Below are positions 23,078 to 35,403 of a stretch of DNA of 64,000 bases, piece after piece. The first letter of the stretch is position 1, and each line of letters starts with the position of its first letter. The notes beneath the pieces were generated by a model. It saw nothing but the letters and a program-made list of their open reading frames with translations. It had not been told where the DNA came from and did no database searches. Source of the DNA: Ophiura sarsii (taxonomy: Eukaryota > Echinodermata > Ophiuroidea > Amphilepidida > Ophiuridae); contig CM069456.1 in assembly GCA_035610835.1 (NCBI GenBank), forward strand, positions 33,897,359-33,961,358, written 5' to 3'. A program made the translations under genes and the position numbers.

Positions 23078-23468
23078 CTTTGTAAAATGAGAGGGGCATC
23101 AATAATCAAGGTGTTGTCTGGGCGAATGTAATTATGTACATGCACGTGTGGGATGGGTTTGTTTAATGTCGTTGATTCGTTAATACAATTTGAAAAATAA
23201 TGATAATCAGTATTAAGAGGGTAACACTCGCAACTAAGGAGAATAGTTCAATTGTTCTTTGTAAATGCGAAAAAAGGGCACAACTTCATTGAGTATCATG
23301 AAGTTTAAAGCTTCAATATACGAATGCAGATACATCACAACTCAAAATTTAATTCCTGGCAATTCTAAGAAAAGAGTAGTCAAATTTTGAAAACAAGTGT
23401 GTCATATAATATCGTAACTGGAATAATTTTAATGAAATAGTTAATCTTACTAATTAATGTTGACTTAC
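23078..23468 (-). other. Intron (391 bp)
   Basis: GT-AG intron, the shortest visible in the gene. No repeats recognised. Confidence 0.85.
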
Positions 23469-23536
23469 CATCGAAGATTCTCGTATTGGGCCCAAACTTT
23501 CAACAAACATACCTATCCAGACTTTTGTCGGTGGAC
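23469..23536 (-). CDS. Cys-loop anion channel, loop D exon (68 bp)
   Basis: A short exon encoding a beta strand of the ligand-binding domain. With the base carried from the previous exon it reads G-PPTKVWIGMFVESLGPIRESS-M. This aligns with GPPV.V....I.S.G.I.E..M of glycine and GABA receptors and includes the loop D region. Acceptor TTTTTAG/GT, donor ATG/GTAAGT. Its 68 bp and phases (enters 1, leaves 0) equal vertebrate GLRA exon 3 as I recall it. It is too short to be detected as an open reading frame and was found by motif and splice sites. Confidence 0.93.
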
Positions 23537-24927
23537 CTAAAAATATGCAAAAAGCAAAATGCATCTGAGTGCATGGATGATATGTTATTGTGATATGTAT
23601 ACACAATGCTATGTTGAAGAATGGTAGAACTTTTCGAACGACATTCTAAGCGTATGGTGAGATAGAGTACCTGTATTGCTCGGAGCATATAATTACCCTG
23701 CTGTCAGCAGTTAAATAAGCCAGCGACTCATCACAAAAAATCAAGACACATATGGGGAACAAGGCCTGAAGGAGTTTTAACATGAATTGCTAATGTATCA
23801 TGTAGAATATATGCCTGTCTGCAAAGAAGGCTCTCTAGTGCAAGTACTGTATTCATTTATATAGATGCCTTGTTTATGTATTCTATACACAAAATAGGGG
23901 AATATGAAATAGCTTGTTTTATCTTAAAATGTTACCCTGGTTTGGATACGTCGAAATTGAATAGGAACATACACCGTTAGTCGAACAGGTAATTTGATAG
24001 ATAAAGCGCCATACCCAGTTTAAAATTTGAAAAGAAAAACATATAAAAACCTAGAGGCAACATAATATTGGTGAATTGCTAAAGATAGAAACTTTTATTA
24101 TCCTAATTTAAAGATAGCGGAATTTTAATACGTGAATGCTTATGCACGGCTCACTGCTGCAAACCGTGGATCTTTGACAACACGAAATAATAAAGACCTA
24201 CTCTTTAACACTTTCCACGCGGCAGGCAGCTGCAGACGACATTCCAAAAGTTCACAAAATGTTTCAAAAATGTCAAAATTGTTGAATTTCATTACCATAT
24301 TTGGAATCACCATGAGGAATGCATTGAAATAAGTACAAACATTCCTAGTATTGGTTCAGTAATCCTTGAAATATATAGACTTTGAAAATTGGGAACGGTT
24401 TTTGAAAAATCAGTTTTGTATATGGTAAAACAAATAGCCGCATGGAAAGTGTTAAGACAGTGTTCGATTAACACGGCTTGGTGCCTTGGTCACCATTTTA
24501 TAGTTATTTTATTCACCATAATCGCAAAGAACACAAAGTTTTTAATTTCGCAGGTGCGCGTTACTTAGATATGCCTAGCATTCCACTTTTGATGGCTAAC
24601 GTTTGAGATATGTATACTCTCTCGCGTAAGCCTTCACATGTGTACGCATATTCTACCCATCAATTACTGTCGATATATGGACTCCTGACCTTTTATCAGT
24701 TGAGAACTCATTGGTTATCTCTTAGCACTGGCCAATTGTTGAAAATCAGTTAGTGCGACATCATCATGGATTGGATATTCATATTGTTCTTGAATTCTGC
24801 AACGAAATTAAAACCATTGTAGTCTGACGAATGCCTGATTGGGTATGAAACTCAGAGTAACGACCTCCATTCCGGAAGGTCTGCACTCTGAATTATTATA
24901 TCTATATAACAGTGCTAACAGTATTAC
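23537..24927 (-). other. Intron (1.4 kb)
   Basis: GT-AG intron carrying the minus-strand copy of the 0.25-kb dispersed family at 24,205-24,455. Nothing else recognised. Confidence 0.8.
24205..24455 (-). repeat. Dispersed 0.25-kb repeat family, minus-strand copy
   Basis: The reverse complement carries the same ordered blocks as 14,815-15,035: TTGGTTCAGT..., CAATGCATTCCTCATGG, GGAATGTCGTCTGCAG, CCTGCCGCGTGGAAAGTG. Confidence 0.8.
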
Positions 24928-25011
24928 CTTCATTGTTGGGTCTTATTCTGCTATCGTAGTTCAATAATAGACCATCGAGTACCATGGTGGCGTTAGCATG
25001 TGCCCGTGAAC
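24928..25011 (-). CDS. Cys-loop anion channel, first visible exon (with a one-base frame break)
   Basis: Encodes the start of the ligand-binding domain. The first frame gives SRAHANATMVLDGLLL. After GAAAC the homology continues in another frame as YDSRIRPNNEG, the conserved (L/I)LD.LL..YD.R(I/L)RP block that leads into GPP in the next exon. One base too many in the AAA run near 24,960-24,963 breaks the frame. Kept as one exon it meets a TAG stop within four codons. Acceptor TTTACAG/T, donor GAAG/GTAATA, leaving in phase 1 as the next exon requires. The break could be an assembly or read error, or a real mutation making this allele a pseudogene. All other exons are intact, which favours an error. 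The upstream exon with the signal peptide was not found. Confidence 0.85.
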
Positions 25012-25380
25012 TGTAAAGCGAAGGAAGAAACATTTAAAAAAAAATTATAACAGTATTCACATGTTCCTTATGTTCCTTATACTCTACAGTTGGCAATCTC
25101 AGGTAAACGCATAAACAGATCACCAGAATATATATATATATAGTGTCACGTGAACGAATTTAAAGAAACCAGTATATTTTGCGGTGTAAATAAATTCCAA
25201 CAATCCATGGATTTTCAATTAATGCTAACGATACTAATTAGTGATATTTTCGGCTGTCTTATTCAGGTTTTCTGTGTTTTGATTAGAATAATTATATATA
25301 ATATGTTTGCAAGTCCACTACAATGGGAAGGGGGGGGGGCGGTTACCGAGTTTTAAGACATTGTTTTTCAATGCAAACAT
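25012..25380. other. Upstream of the first visible channel exon
   Basis: No exon recognised. Contains a short TATATATATA tract (about 25,131-25,141) and a G-rich run (25,326-25,341). The missing 5' exon of the channel must lie somewhere upstream of 25,011. Confidence 0.5.
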
Positions 25381-25831
25381 GGAATTTCGAATTGTATATC
25401 TGATTGGGCCTTGGAAGAGTTTGTATGGGTCATACGTGGGACCTAAAACCAATGCAAATATTTCTATGATATACAAAAACATTGGCATTGGTGAAAGTAT
25501 GTTGTTCATGATGCTTGCACGTATGGTGATTCAAACTATTACGTAAGTCTTACGCACAGGACACGCACACGTAAGAGCCACACGTTTTGCAGTGCGTCCT
25601 TATTGATTACCTCAGATTACCTTCTTGCGGACAATGGCCGCGCTATACTCTATTTGGCTTCCTCTGGACAGTGACGTAACTTAACAGGAGCAGCTGTTAT
25701 GCACGCGTATGTATCTTCCGCCTTTCATCGCTTGTGTGTATACGCCAGCGCCACGAGTAGGCGCACGCGTTATGTGCTGAAATTAGTAGAATACGCGGTT
25801 ACGTCACTGTTTCGACCAAATAGACTATATA

Positions 25832-26889
25832 CGAGGGTCATTCAATAAGTTCTACCTCCTCCCTCATAACATCGCTAATATTAATGTCAACCTCATGACA
25901 TATAGCTCCGAATCATAGCTACAAATATGTAGTAAATGATAATTAATATCTGTTTTGCTTTTGTTATGACGCGGTCAAATCCAGAGAGAGATTTTGGACA
26001 ACGGACACAGAAAATTACCTTAAAAATATACACATGTTTTCGGGTATTTTTTCGTATTGTATGGTTAGGTATAAGAGCATGATTTAAATACTGAAAATAG
26101 AAATGAATGAATGATATCTGAATATATTACAGTATTATCATGTATAGATAAGATTGTAAACAATATTTACTCTTGCAGGCTTGCAAATAGTGTACTATCA
26201 ACTCAAATGTATTGCTATGCCTTTGGCATACCAGAATACTGCCATCATTCAAATTTTCGTTGTTACAATTAAAGCCACAATGATGCCTCGAATGTTAAAT
26301 CTTTACCATAATAGTCACTTTATGAGTTTTACTTATGTGCAACCTTCAGAATAGTCAATCAGGTAGTCAATGATAGAAAATTATCGCTTTGACAGACTTT
26401 AAATCCCTCCATTTAGCTCGATATATTGAAGATCGCTTAGTTATCATGAAAGTCAAATAAGACTTTTACAGGGTTCTCAAGGGGAGGGGTAAACTGAATG
26501 GTTGTCCTGACCTGGATCCGGCTAATCAGAGGGCATATTTTTTCCAAACCAATCAGTCAACTTTATTGTTTACAGTCTGTTAAAGAGATATCTGACATTT
26601 AGAACGGTTATAATTGACCCGACAGGACTGGTATGTTTTGCCACTTACAATAAGCCAATTGAAAAGCATTTCGGCGATATTTTGCTGTTTTTCATCCGTT
26701 TCCGTCACACTAACTCGAGGTTTGGTTCTCACTGCGTGTCCAGAAAAGTAACAACCAGTACTCAGGTCAATTTACATTAGATTTGTAGCTGAGGTTCTAA
26801 GCTACAATCGTGTGATATTTGATAAGATTGGCTCATATAATAATAATAAAGTTATGACGTAGGAGGTAGAACTTATTGAATGACCCTCG
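25832..26889. mobile_element. Non-autonomous TA-flanked TIR element, 1,058 bp (copy A only)
   Basis: Perfect 29-bp terminal inverted repeats beginning CGAGGGTCATTCAATAAGTT, with TA on both sides (25,830-31 and 26,890-91). Ends and target site are typical of Tc1/mariner-type elements. The interior has no open frame above 60 codons, so no transposase. The matching site in copy B (about 40,085) lacks it. Confidence 0.92.
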
Positions 26890-29800
26890 TAGTTCTAGTT
26901 TTGTTGTTAAAGTTTAAAATGCAATTTCCTGACACTCAAAAGTGTCATCCTCTCAACAAGCTGAATTATTTATTAAATCTTAGTTCTAACGCTGGTTCTT
27001 ATCCATCCAAATTGTACAGAACTGCACCAATACTAAACCAATGGACCTAATAACGAGGGTATTTGTCAGACTTAGTTGGCAATGCATCTGTAACACAAGC
27101 GTGAGTTCTCAATGAATAATTTGACACCTGCTTGGATTTGTTTCCTAATGATAGTATGAATTTCAAATCAGCTCCAACTTTTTTACAAATCTACTGGATA
27201 TAGTACTTGTTCGCAATCAAAAGTCATTGCTATAGTTTCAGTCTGGGTCTAATCGTAATATTGTAGAGAGCGACTATAACAGAGATATTGGCTTTGTGTA
27301 TCAAATTAAGAACAAATATGTACGGAATTAGTAATTGGTGCAGTTTCATGCATTGCATGTGTTTGAACGATCTTATTTTAAGGCCCGACATTTAAATACG
27401 ATTCATCCCATATCTACCGGTTATCCACAGATATTCTACAGATATCTATGGGTTTATCGCATTTATAGACATTTGTGTGCTTAATCGGAAATAAACCTTT
27501 GCACCCCAACATATTTGATAACACTTTTAACCCACGATTTATATGAGGTTGTATTACTTGTGTTTTTGAATGACTCAAAAGCTAATATTTACAGAATATT
27601 TATGATTTAATCTAGTTTTTGAAGATGTCGTATACTTCGTTTTGCTAAAATCTTTACTTGCATTTCTACTTTACGAATTACTTTACCGACATGTACCTAA
27701 ATCAGTATTAACCTAGAAAGTATTTGACTGTTCCAGATCTTATAAGTAGAGCAGCGATCACTTAACAATGACTTGAAAACGTTCATTATCCAATCCGGTA
27801 TTCGCCTCAAAGATTTAAATTGTCAAGACTAAAAACGCAAAGGAATCTCGTAATTACTTAAAAGAGATGACGAAAACGAAGGAATATAACCTTTAAGGAA
27901 TTGACAAAAAGGCCGAACCATAATAGGATTTGACAACAACAACAACAAAATAATGTAACGATCAATTGAAATCGGTAGGATACAATATGCCATTCCAGAA
28001 AATATCTAGGGCAACCGAAATGTATACAATTTTGGTTTATGTTTAGAATTTTCTGAAGAGATAGAAAAACACATTTCGCGATTCTTAGAGAATAAGGTGT
28101 GGGGCACAGATACGAGATACGGTTACCCATTCACAGTAACACATTCGATAACAAGTTTAAAAAAAATCAAAAGCCATCATAAATTGTACGCTATTCGTAT
28201 TTCCACATCCTTCGATCATTGGATGATCACAAATAATATAAGAACATGATACCGTGTTTTGATTTCTAGAGATACAATGAAGGAATATCGTAACAAGCCC
28301 GAAACAACCCAGTTACAGCTTCTTAAGAAATCATACGAGCGCGCATTTAATTTAGAAAATAAGGCGTATGAGCTCTTATAGCTCAAGATATAACGTTAGA
28401 CATCCGCGGACATCCAAAAGCAATTAGGGATTCATTTCTTGCCAAATGTATACTTGACAATAAATGCAAACGCTTCATTTAACTATACATTTTAAGATAT
28501 TAAGGCTGAACTTATCCATCATTCCATTACATTTACTCTAAAACCATACTGTGTTTTGAAATTTGAATGTTATGTATGTTTGATATATGTATGACAGCGG
28601 AATTTCATGGTTAAACGTAAACAAACAAGAGTTTTACAAGTGAGATCTTCACCGATAAAATAAAAAACATCCATTTCTAAAGTTAGACAAATAATACGAC
28701 GCGCAAATATTAGATTACAAATTTTGCACGTAATCATCCTTTTCTGAAACACACTTGTAGCATGTCATGCCTGTTATAATGGTCAATGAAGTGGACTCGA
28801 CTCCATTTTAACCAGGTAATAAACTCATTATATCCGGCGATGTCCTTACTTATTGCAGTGTAGCTATAATTAGTTCGAAGAGGTAAATAAAGCAGCAACA
28901 TTTTTGTTATAAAGCAGAAATCTACTATGAATTCAATGTACATGTATATCAATTTATTTTCTAGTGCAAATCGAAGAAGCTCGTTTCAGAAGCATTACCG
29001 TCTTAATTAGATAAGTGTACAAACTGGTTCATCATGTCAGTTAAACGATATCATCATGTTTTCAGGATTTTACTTATGGTACATTATGGTCAAAATAACC
29101 AAAATTAGGTTTTAGGTCACTTCACAACTATAATGACACAAGTAAATACATCGATGAATGTAAATCTACGTAGGTTACAGGATAATCTTTTGAATTTAAC
29201 TCGGTACATTGCGCCTGAAATCAAAACATTTCATTACGGTTACTGACACGTACACGTTGACAAGGTTTCCTCGAGTGATGGAGGTTATTATCCTTACTGA
29301 TAAACTTAAACCAGAATAACCTTGAGGGCACCATGATGTAAGACCGACCTCTTCATTACGCGATGTAACATTTTTTGATTCAACCAAAATATATACGTCG
29401 TACACTTTTAATTGTTTCAAATATCCTACTCCAAAATAATGAATCTCATATGTTGCTTGCTTAATTAATTATCGCTACACTGTTTAATGAAATGATTTCA
29501 TGCATAAAGCGTTGTTAACGCAATTCGATATTTTTCACATTCAACAAGACACACATGGCTAAAATGTCACATATCGCTCACATTTTGTAATTTACCCGTG
29601 AACTACTTATCTAGATTTAACGCGCCCTGTAATATAGGAACAAATAATTGGCAGTATAAAACTAAACATATGTTTTGCCAAAGGACGGAAGAAAGATTTT
29701 TGAACTGTAAAGCGGAATTTTCATAACGCGTTGTAAATCAGATTACGATATGTATGATTTTCAAACAAGGATGGACATTTGGTTACAAATATTTCTAAGT

Positions 29801-30754
29801 TTGTCTTTTCCAATCCAAATATTATGATTTAGGTAGATTCTGCGAAAAAACTCTACCGGAGACATAAAGCTTAAAACAAGAATTGAAACTTCTGGGATAC
29901 ACCCTGTATGTTTTAATTTTTGACAACTGCCTAGAATATATATTCTCAAAGTGAGTAGATACCTTGGAAAGCCTGGCAAACGATATTGAGTTTAGACATT
30001 TAGTTAGTGGCTGAGTGAGTTAATAATACAATTTGATCTCAGCAGTGCGTGAAAAGAGACTTGATTAACACTTGACGGTGGACATGTTATGCAAGACATA
30101 CTTGAATGCGGCAATCCAGTTCAGGTATTTTACACATTCTATCGATATCACAGCTCTTACGAAAAGGTAACCTCAATGTACGCATTGTCTACAACTGTCA
30201 ATCATGTTATGTATTTGTCGAGAAAAAGGCATAACGGAATTGCTGATTTTTACGAAGGAAGGTCAACAATTTATAGAACAATTAGGGAAATTCACATTAT
30301 AAAGGCAGCAAGTAAACTGTCAAAATCCGTCTTTAATGGCTTTCCATTCTCGTATTTGAGCGAGAGCAAAATACAATCTCAGGGAGAGCTCTTGGTTTGA
30401 CCGCACTTTACAACTTGTACGTATGGCTAATACGTATAAGCGTATAAGAGCCCTAGTGCGTGCGACGACTCATACGGATTCATTTTGGTTCCTTTGAGGC
30501 AATTTAAAATGACAATGACGGATATCGGCTGGAGGTGACGAAGACAAAGTTGTATTTAGTTCTTATCTACAGTAATTTTATTGTATTCGTGTCTCAGTTT
30601 GTAAAAATAGTACTGAACTATCGTTACTAAATGTTGCCTTTCTACTCTCTGGTGTCAAAGCATAAAGCATACGGATAAAGCCACAACAGGTACTTTATCA
30701 AAACGAGCCATTGGTAATGATCCATTGCATAAGAACAATTACAGTCAAGTGTGG

Positions 30755-32340
30755 TGTTCCGTTACAACCAGGTGATCAACTCATATCCTGAAAGAACCAT
30801 AGTTAAGGTATTTTAGTGTGTATTTACCGGAGTAAATACCACAGCCAAATAATAATAGTTGGTTCGAAATACTATACAAGTAATTCACGGTCTAGTGTAT
30901 CAAGTAGTCAGAATCAGGGGTAACTGATGTGAAATAGGTCAGTTCACAGCAGGTTCAATGTGGGGACATGTTTCGTTTTGTTATTACAGTGCACCGTTTC
31001 ACCATCGCATGTAAACGCAGGTAAACATAATACTTATTCTTTGCAGTCATCCGGCTTGGAAATCTGGCTTCAGATAAATTCATAATTCCTTTTCTCAGAT
31101 AATGATATCCAGAGTATCCCATATCATTCATATGTCATTAGATTCTTTTCCACAAAATAATATAACTAATAATGCTTACTTTAATTCCTTTTCCCAAATA
31201 ATGATATCCATAGATCCCCACATCAATAAGCTCTTTTCTACAAAATGACTCATGCAAAACAGTGGATTCATCGAACAAAATAATGCTCTTCTAATTCTAC
31301 TAATTGTATCGGAGAGTCTACGTATCAATCATCATATCACTACGCTTTCATACCAATCAAGCCCACTAGTAACGCCTTAGCAATATAACCTGATTTCACC
31401 TCCAGCATATCTTTCGATAACTGTCAAGAATGATAAATCCAGATAGAGCGGTATATGTGTGAAGTTGGAAGTAGATCTCGAGAAAATCCGCATTTAAAAT
31501 CCACAGTTCCCTTTTTAAATAATGATTTACAGAGTTCCCCATATCATTAACCTATTTTTGTACCAAAAAAGACTCATGCAATCGGAGAGGTTCTGCAACA
31601 ATCAATACATCAGTTAGCTTTCATATCAAGCAAGTCCACTAGCTATATAAGAAACGTAGCGTCTTAGTAATAGAACCTGATTTAACCTCTAGCATATCTT
31701 TCAATAACTGTCAAGACTGATAACTCCAGATTCAGCGGTATATGTCTAAAGTTGGAAGTAATCTCAAAAAGTGTAATGTTAAGGCAATGCACAGTTTAAA
31801 CCAGAATAATTGCACGGTTTGTGTTTACTCATATCTGGCAAGAACCACAATTATAATAAGTTATAGCTATCTAAGTGTTTATTTTGTAGAAGGAAAACAA
31901 GTAACGATAAAATAAAATATTGTTCGAAAGACTATACGAACGATTCACGTGTCTAGTTTAAATCAAGTAGTCTGTATCTGGGGCACACTGCTGTAAAAAA
32001 GATCAGTTCACAGTAGCTTTAATGTGTGGACACATTCCATCATATTTGATGGCGCATTGATACACCATTGCATGTTAACAAAAACAAACACAATTACATC
32101 ATCCTGTTTGAAGCACGGGGCCTGCCTAGGTAAATCCACAATAATTTTCCAGATAATGATAGTCAGAGTTTCCCGTATCATTAGGATCTTTTGTACAAGA
32201 CAAAAAGATTCATGCAATCGGAGAGGTTCTGCGACAATAAATACAACGCACTAGCTTCTTTATGCAAATCCACTATCTGTATACGAAATGTAACGCCTGT
32301 TGTATCCTGTAGCATATCTTTCAATTACTGTGCGTCAAGA
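30755..32340. repeat. Repeated modules in copy A (GTCAGTTCACAG box family)
   Basis: Two copies of a module (about 30,755-31,075 and 31,770-32,100), each running from an ACTCATATC.GGCAAGAACCA-like block through TTGGTTCGAA and ATTCACG.GTCTAGT to GGTCAGTTCACAGCAG. Between and after them are CTGTCAAGA.TGATAA.TCCAGAT blocks at about 31,420, 31,705 and 32,330. Copy B has only one such module here, so copy A carries an internal expansion. Confidence 0.65.
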
Positions 32341-32827
32341 CTGATAACTCCAGATACAGCAGTTTATGTCTGAAATTGGAAGTAGATCGAGAGAGAAGGG
32401 TAATGCTTATTGCAACGCACAGTAAAAACATCACCGCATGTCAATGAAAGTCATACTGTGTATTTCTATTCCGAGTTATATATTCATGATATTCAGATAC
32501 GTTAATGACAGGACTGATATGTTCATCAAAAGTTGATTTCGGGCTAGTACATGTGTGTGTACATTTAATGTACACTTGCCTCCAGCTGCATCTCCACGCA
32601 TTCAGTATATAATCATTAGTTTAAACTGTGCAGTATTAAAATCACTTTATTCCGTACATTTTAAGTCGTGATTGTACAAAATAAGTGTGTAATCACTACC
32701 CAATTACCACATAATACAGGAAGAGATTAAGAGCATAGACAGCAACATTTTGTTAACATATTGGTCACTGATATTTACACATTTGATAGCAAAACTTTTA
32801 TACCATTTCGTTCAAATAACGTAATAA

Positions 32828-33205
32828 GGAAAAAGTGTACTTTAGGTCCCAGACACTGGCATACCAGTATCGTACAATACTGGTACTGGTATACCAGTAT
32901 CGTGCAATACTGGGACATAAACTTTGCCAGTATCGCTGAATACTGGTACGAATTTACTGTTCCAGTATCGGTCGATACAGGAACACCAAATTGTGTTCTA
33001 GTATCGAGCGATACTGGTACACATGATACCAGTGAGATTTGTCCCAGTATTGAAAGATACTGGTACATAAGTATGTTCCAGTATCGCCCGATACTTGCAC
33101 CTTTTATATGTGGCAGTATCGACCGATACTGGAACACTGACTTTGTTCCACTATCGGACGATACTAGTGCAGTCCAGAATCTGGGATCGAAAGTACACTT
33201 TTTCC
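32828..33205. repeat. CGATACTGG palindrome array 2, bracketed by inverted ends
   Basis: Nine palindromes of form CCAGTATCG-nn-CGATACTGG (several imperfect), separated by roughly 10-26 bp A/T-rich spacers. The bracketing inverted ends begin GGAAAAAGTGTACTTTAGGT and match the other end with two mismatches. Both strands are open for 150-160 codons purely because the repeat lacks stops, so I do not call a protein. The interval about 32,540-33,590 containing it is absent from copy B. Confidence 0.92.
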
Positions 33206-35009
33206 CGGTATAATGTTTTATTAATTCATGTGAATTGAAATATGAACTTAAATCCAAGTATTTTGCTTATTCTTATACGGAATTCTGAAAATCGTAAGTC
33301 ATGAATACTGCTGAACGAGTGTTGTGGATATCTTTACTGCCAAAATCATACTTAGTTAGAATGTGCAATGGCGTAGTGTTAGCTGTATATCATAAAGAGA
33401 CACTTGTCAATATATGGCATTCAGGTAAAGCTAGAAAAAAGTAACTGAGTGTCTCAAGATTTGGTCTCTCTCACCAGTGCGTAATTACCACATTCCGGCA
33501 CGTAGACATATATAATACATGGTACACATGACGTTGATGTTTTTTCGGTTATCCTATTCGGTATTAACACAGTTTGTCGAATCGTTATTAACCACCTTGA
33601 AATGGTGAACTACCTACTGTGACATGGTGGAATACATAAACTCCAATGTTTCTTAAGCGTAGCCGTCAAACAACAGTTTTCATGTATGCCTTAGCACATT
33701 GCACATCGATACATTATGTAGTTTTACCACTTCCTGTATTGCCATGCATCCAGCTTGTTGAACTTGATAATATAAATTTATAGTCCATTCATTAACTTTG
33801 AGCACAGTTGACCACAGTATATCAGAAAAATTGTCGCTATATTTCTACATTTAAGAAAACACATTCTGATTTTTTTAAATTGCGTACATGCCAAACCATG
33901 GCTAGGCAAATGATATAAACGGCTGTTTGCTATTTAAAGTGGCAACTTCTGGAGATGTATTGATGAGCTAAGTGTAAAATCTTAACGAAAGAAAAATGTG
34001 TGGTTTGGTGACAAAATTGAAACACAAATGTGATATAAAAATGTATCAAGAGTGTCGGTGCCCGTCACAGCTGACGTGGAATCGTTGGGTGAGACGACTG
34101 CTATTATAATTGTTTTTTAAAAAGGCTATGACGTCCTCTATTATGATAAGTTGGTGTAAACTTTGAAAAGAAAAATTGATATTGGACTCATTTAAGTTGC
34201 GGTTATACTGCCAACACATAACTGTATTTGCAAGCTATACAACCGTACAGTTATTGGTAAAATTGGTAAAAAGTGTGTTTAACATGTCTTAGTATTACAC
34301 ACATTGACATAATCTCTTGCGTGTTGATGTCTCAGAAAATGCAAGCAAAATCATTTACCAGTATTATATCAACTCAATTCAACTGTAGTTGAAGTGTCAT
34401 ATTTGGTATTATTCAGATTGAACCGGCAATAGTCCGGAAACTGTTATACTTTGTTAAAGCAATCTTAAACACAAAAGTATACATTCGAGCCGTGCAGAAA
34501 GAACAGAATCGGGTGTTATAATGTTATTTCTTTCTGGAGGGCAGCTTCTTTTTCGAGCGATCGTTGACAATGCATCTACTGAGCATGTTCGTGGAAGTAA
34601 TACGAAGTGATTGCCATATGTAATTTGTAACTGAATTTCTTTTACCGTTGAACTGGCAGTGAACATGGGTATGCCTCAAGTTAAACACGTGTATAGGTGC
34701 TATGCATCCTGGCTTTGTTATTTCAACATATTATCGTATATAGGTTAATAGCACTGGGAATCAGAGATATATTGTCATGGCTATGTTATTTTAATATGGA
34801 TTGAAAGCTCGTGCCTTTACAGAATTACCTCAGTAATTCAAAGCCACATGGTAATGTCATTGTGTCTTCTGTATGCATCATATGTATCGAGAGATTGTAT
34901 TTTTTGCCTTGGAGAAATAGCATACATGCATAATAGTACGCGTTTAATTATTAGTGTACAGGAGCTCATGGGCGGAATTCAGATTGATAATATCAGTATT
35001 GTAATCTTC

Positions 35010-35403
35010 CCCAACTATCACCCCAACCCTAACCTTCACCCAAACGCTAACCCTAACACTAGCCACCACCCTAACCACAACCCTAACACTAACCCCAACC
35101 CAAACTACAACCACAACCACAACCACAACCACAACCACAACCACAACCGTAACCGTAACCGTAACCATTACCATAACCATAACCATAACCATAACCATAA
35201 CCATAACCATAACCATAACCATAACCATAACCATAACCATAACCATAACCATAACCATAACCATAACCATAACCATAACCATAACCATAACCCTGCCGTA
35301 CCTCTAACCCTAACTCTAACCCTTACCCTAACTCTAATCCTAACCCTTACTCTAACCCTTACCCTAGCCTAACTCTAACCCTAACCCTTACTCTAACCCT
35401 AAC
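35010..35403. repeat. Telomere-like CCCTAA / CCATAA hexamer array
   Basis: Degenerate CCCTAA, CCACAA and CCGTAA units surround a homogeneous run of about 21 CCATAA units (35,164-35,290), followed by CCCTAA/CTCTAA units. Copy B keeps only about 80 bp of CCCTAA-like sequence and no CCATAA run. The His-Asn and Met-Val reading frames here are simply translations of the hexamer. Confidence 0.95.

Noticed and set aside
30089..30400. 103-codon plus-strand frame in copy A
   Set aside because: The matching sequence in copy B (about 43,965-44,290) has indels that break the frame, so coding is not supported.
32862..33172. CRISPR-like repeat/spacer look of the palindrome arrays
   Set aside because: The DNA is eukaryotic, the repeats are themselves varied palindromes, the spacers are short and A/T-rich, and no cas genes are present.
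32761..33257. Overlapping 150- and 160-codon open frames on both strands
   Set aside because: They are the translation of the palindrome array, which contains no stop words on either strand. The residues simply repeat with the DNA unit.
34848..35372. 174-codon His/Asn-rich frame and opposite Met/Val-rich frame
   Set aside because: Direct translation of CCATAA/CCCTAA hexamers; copy B lacks the array.
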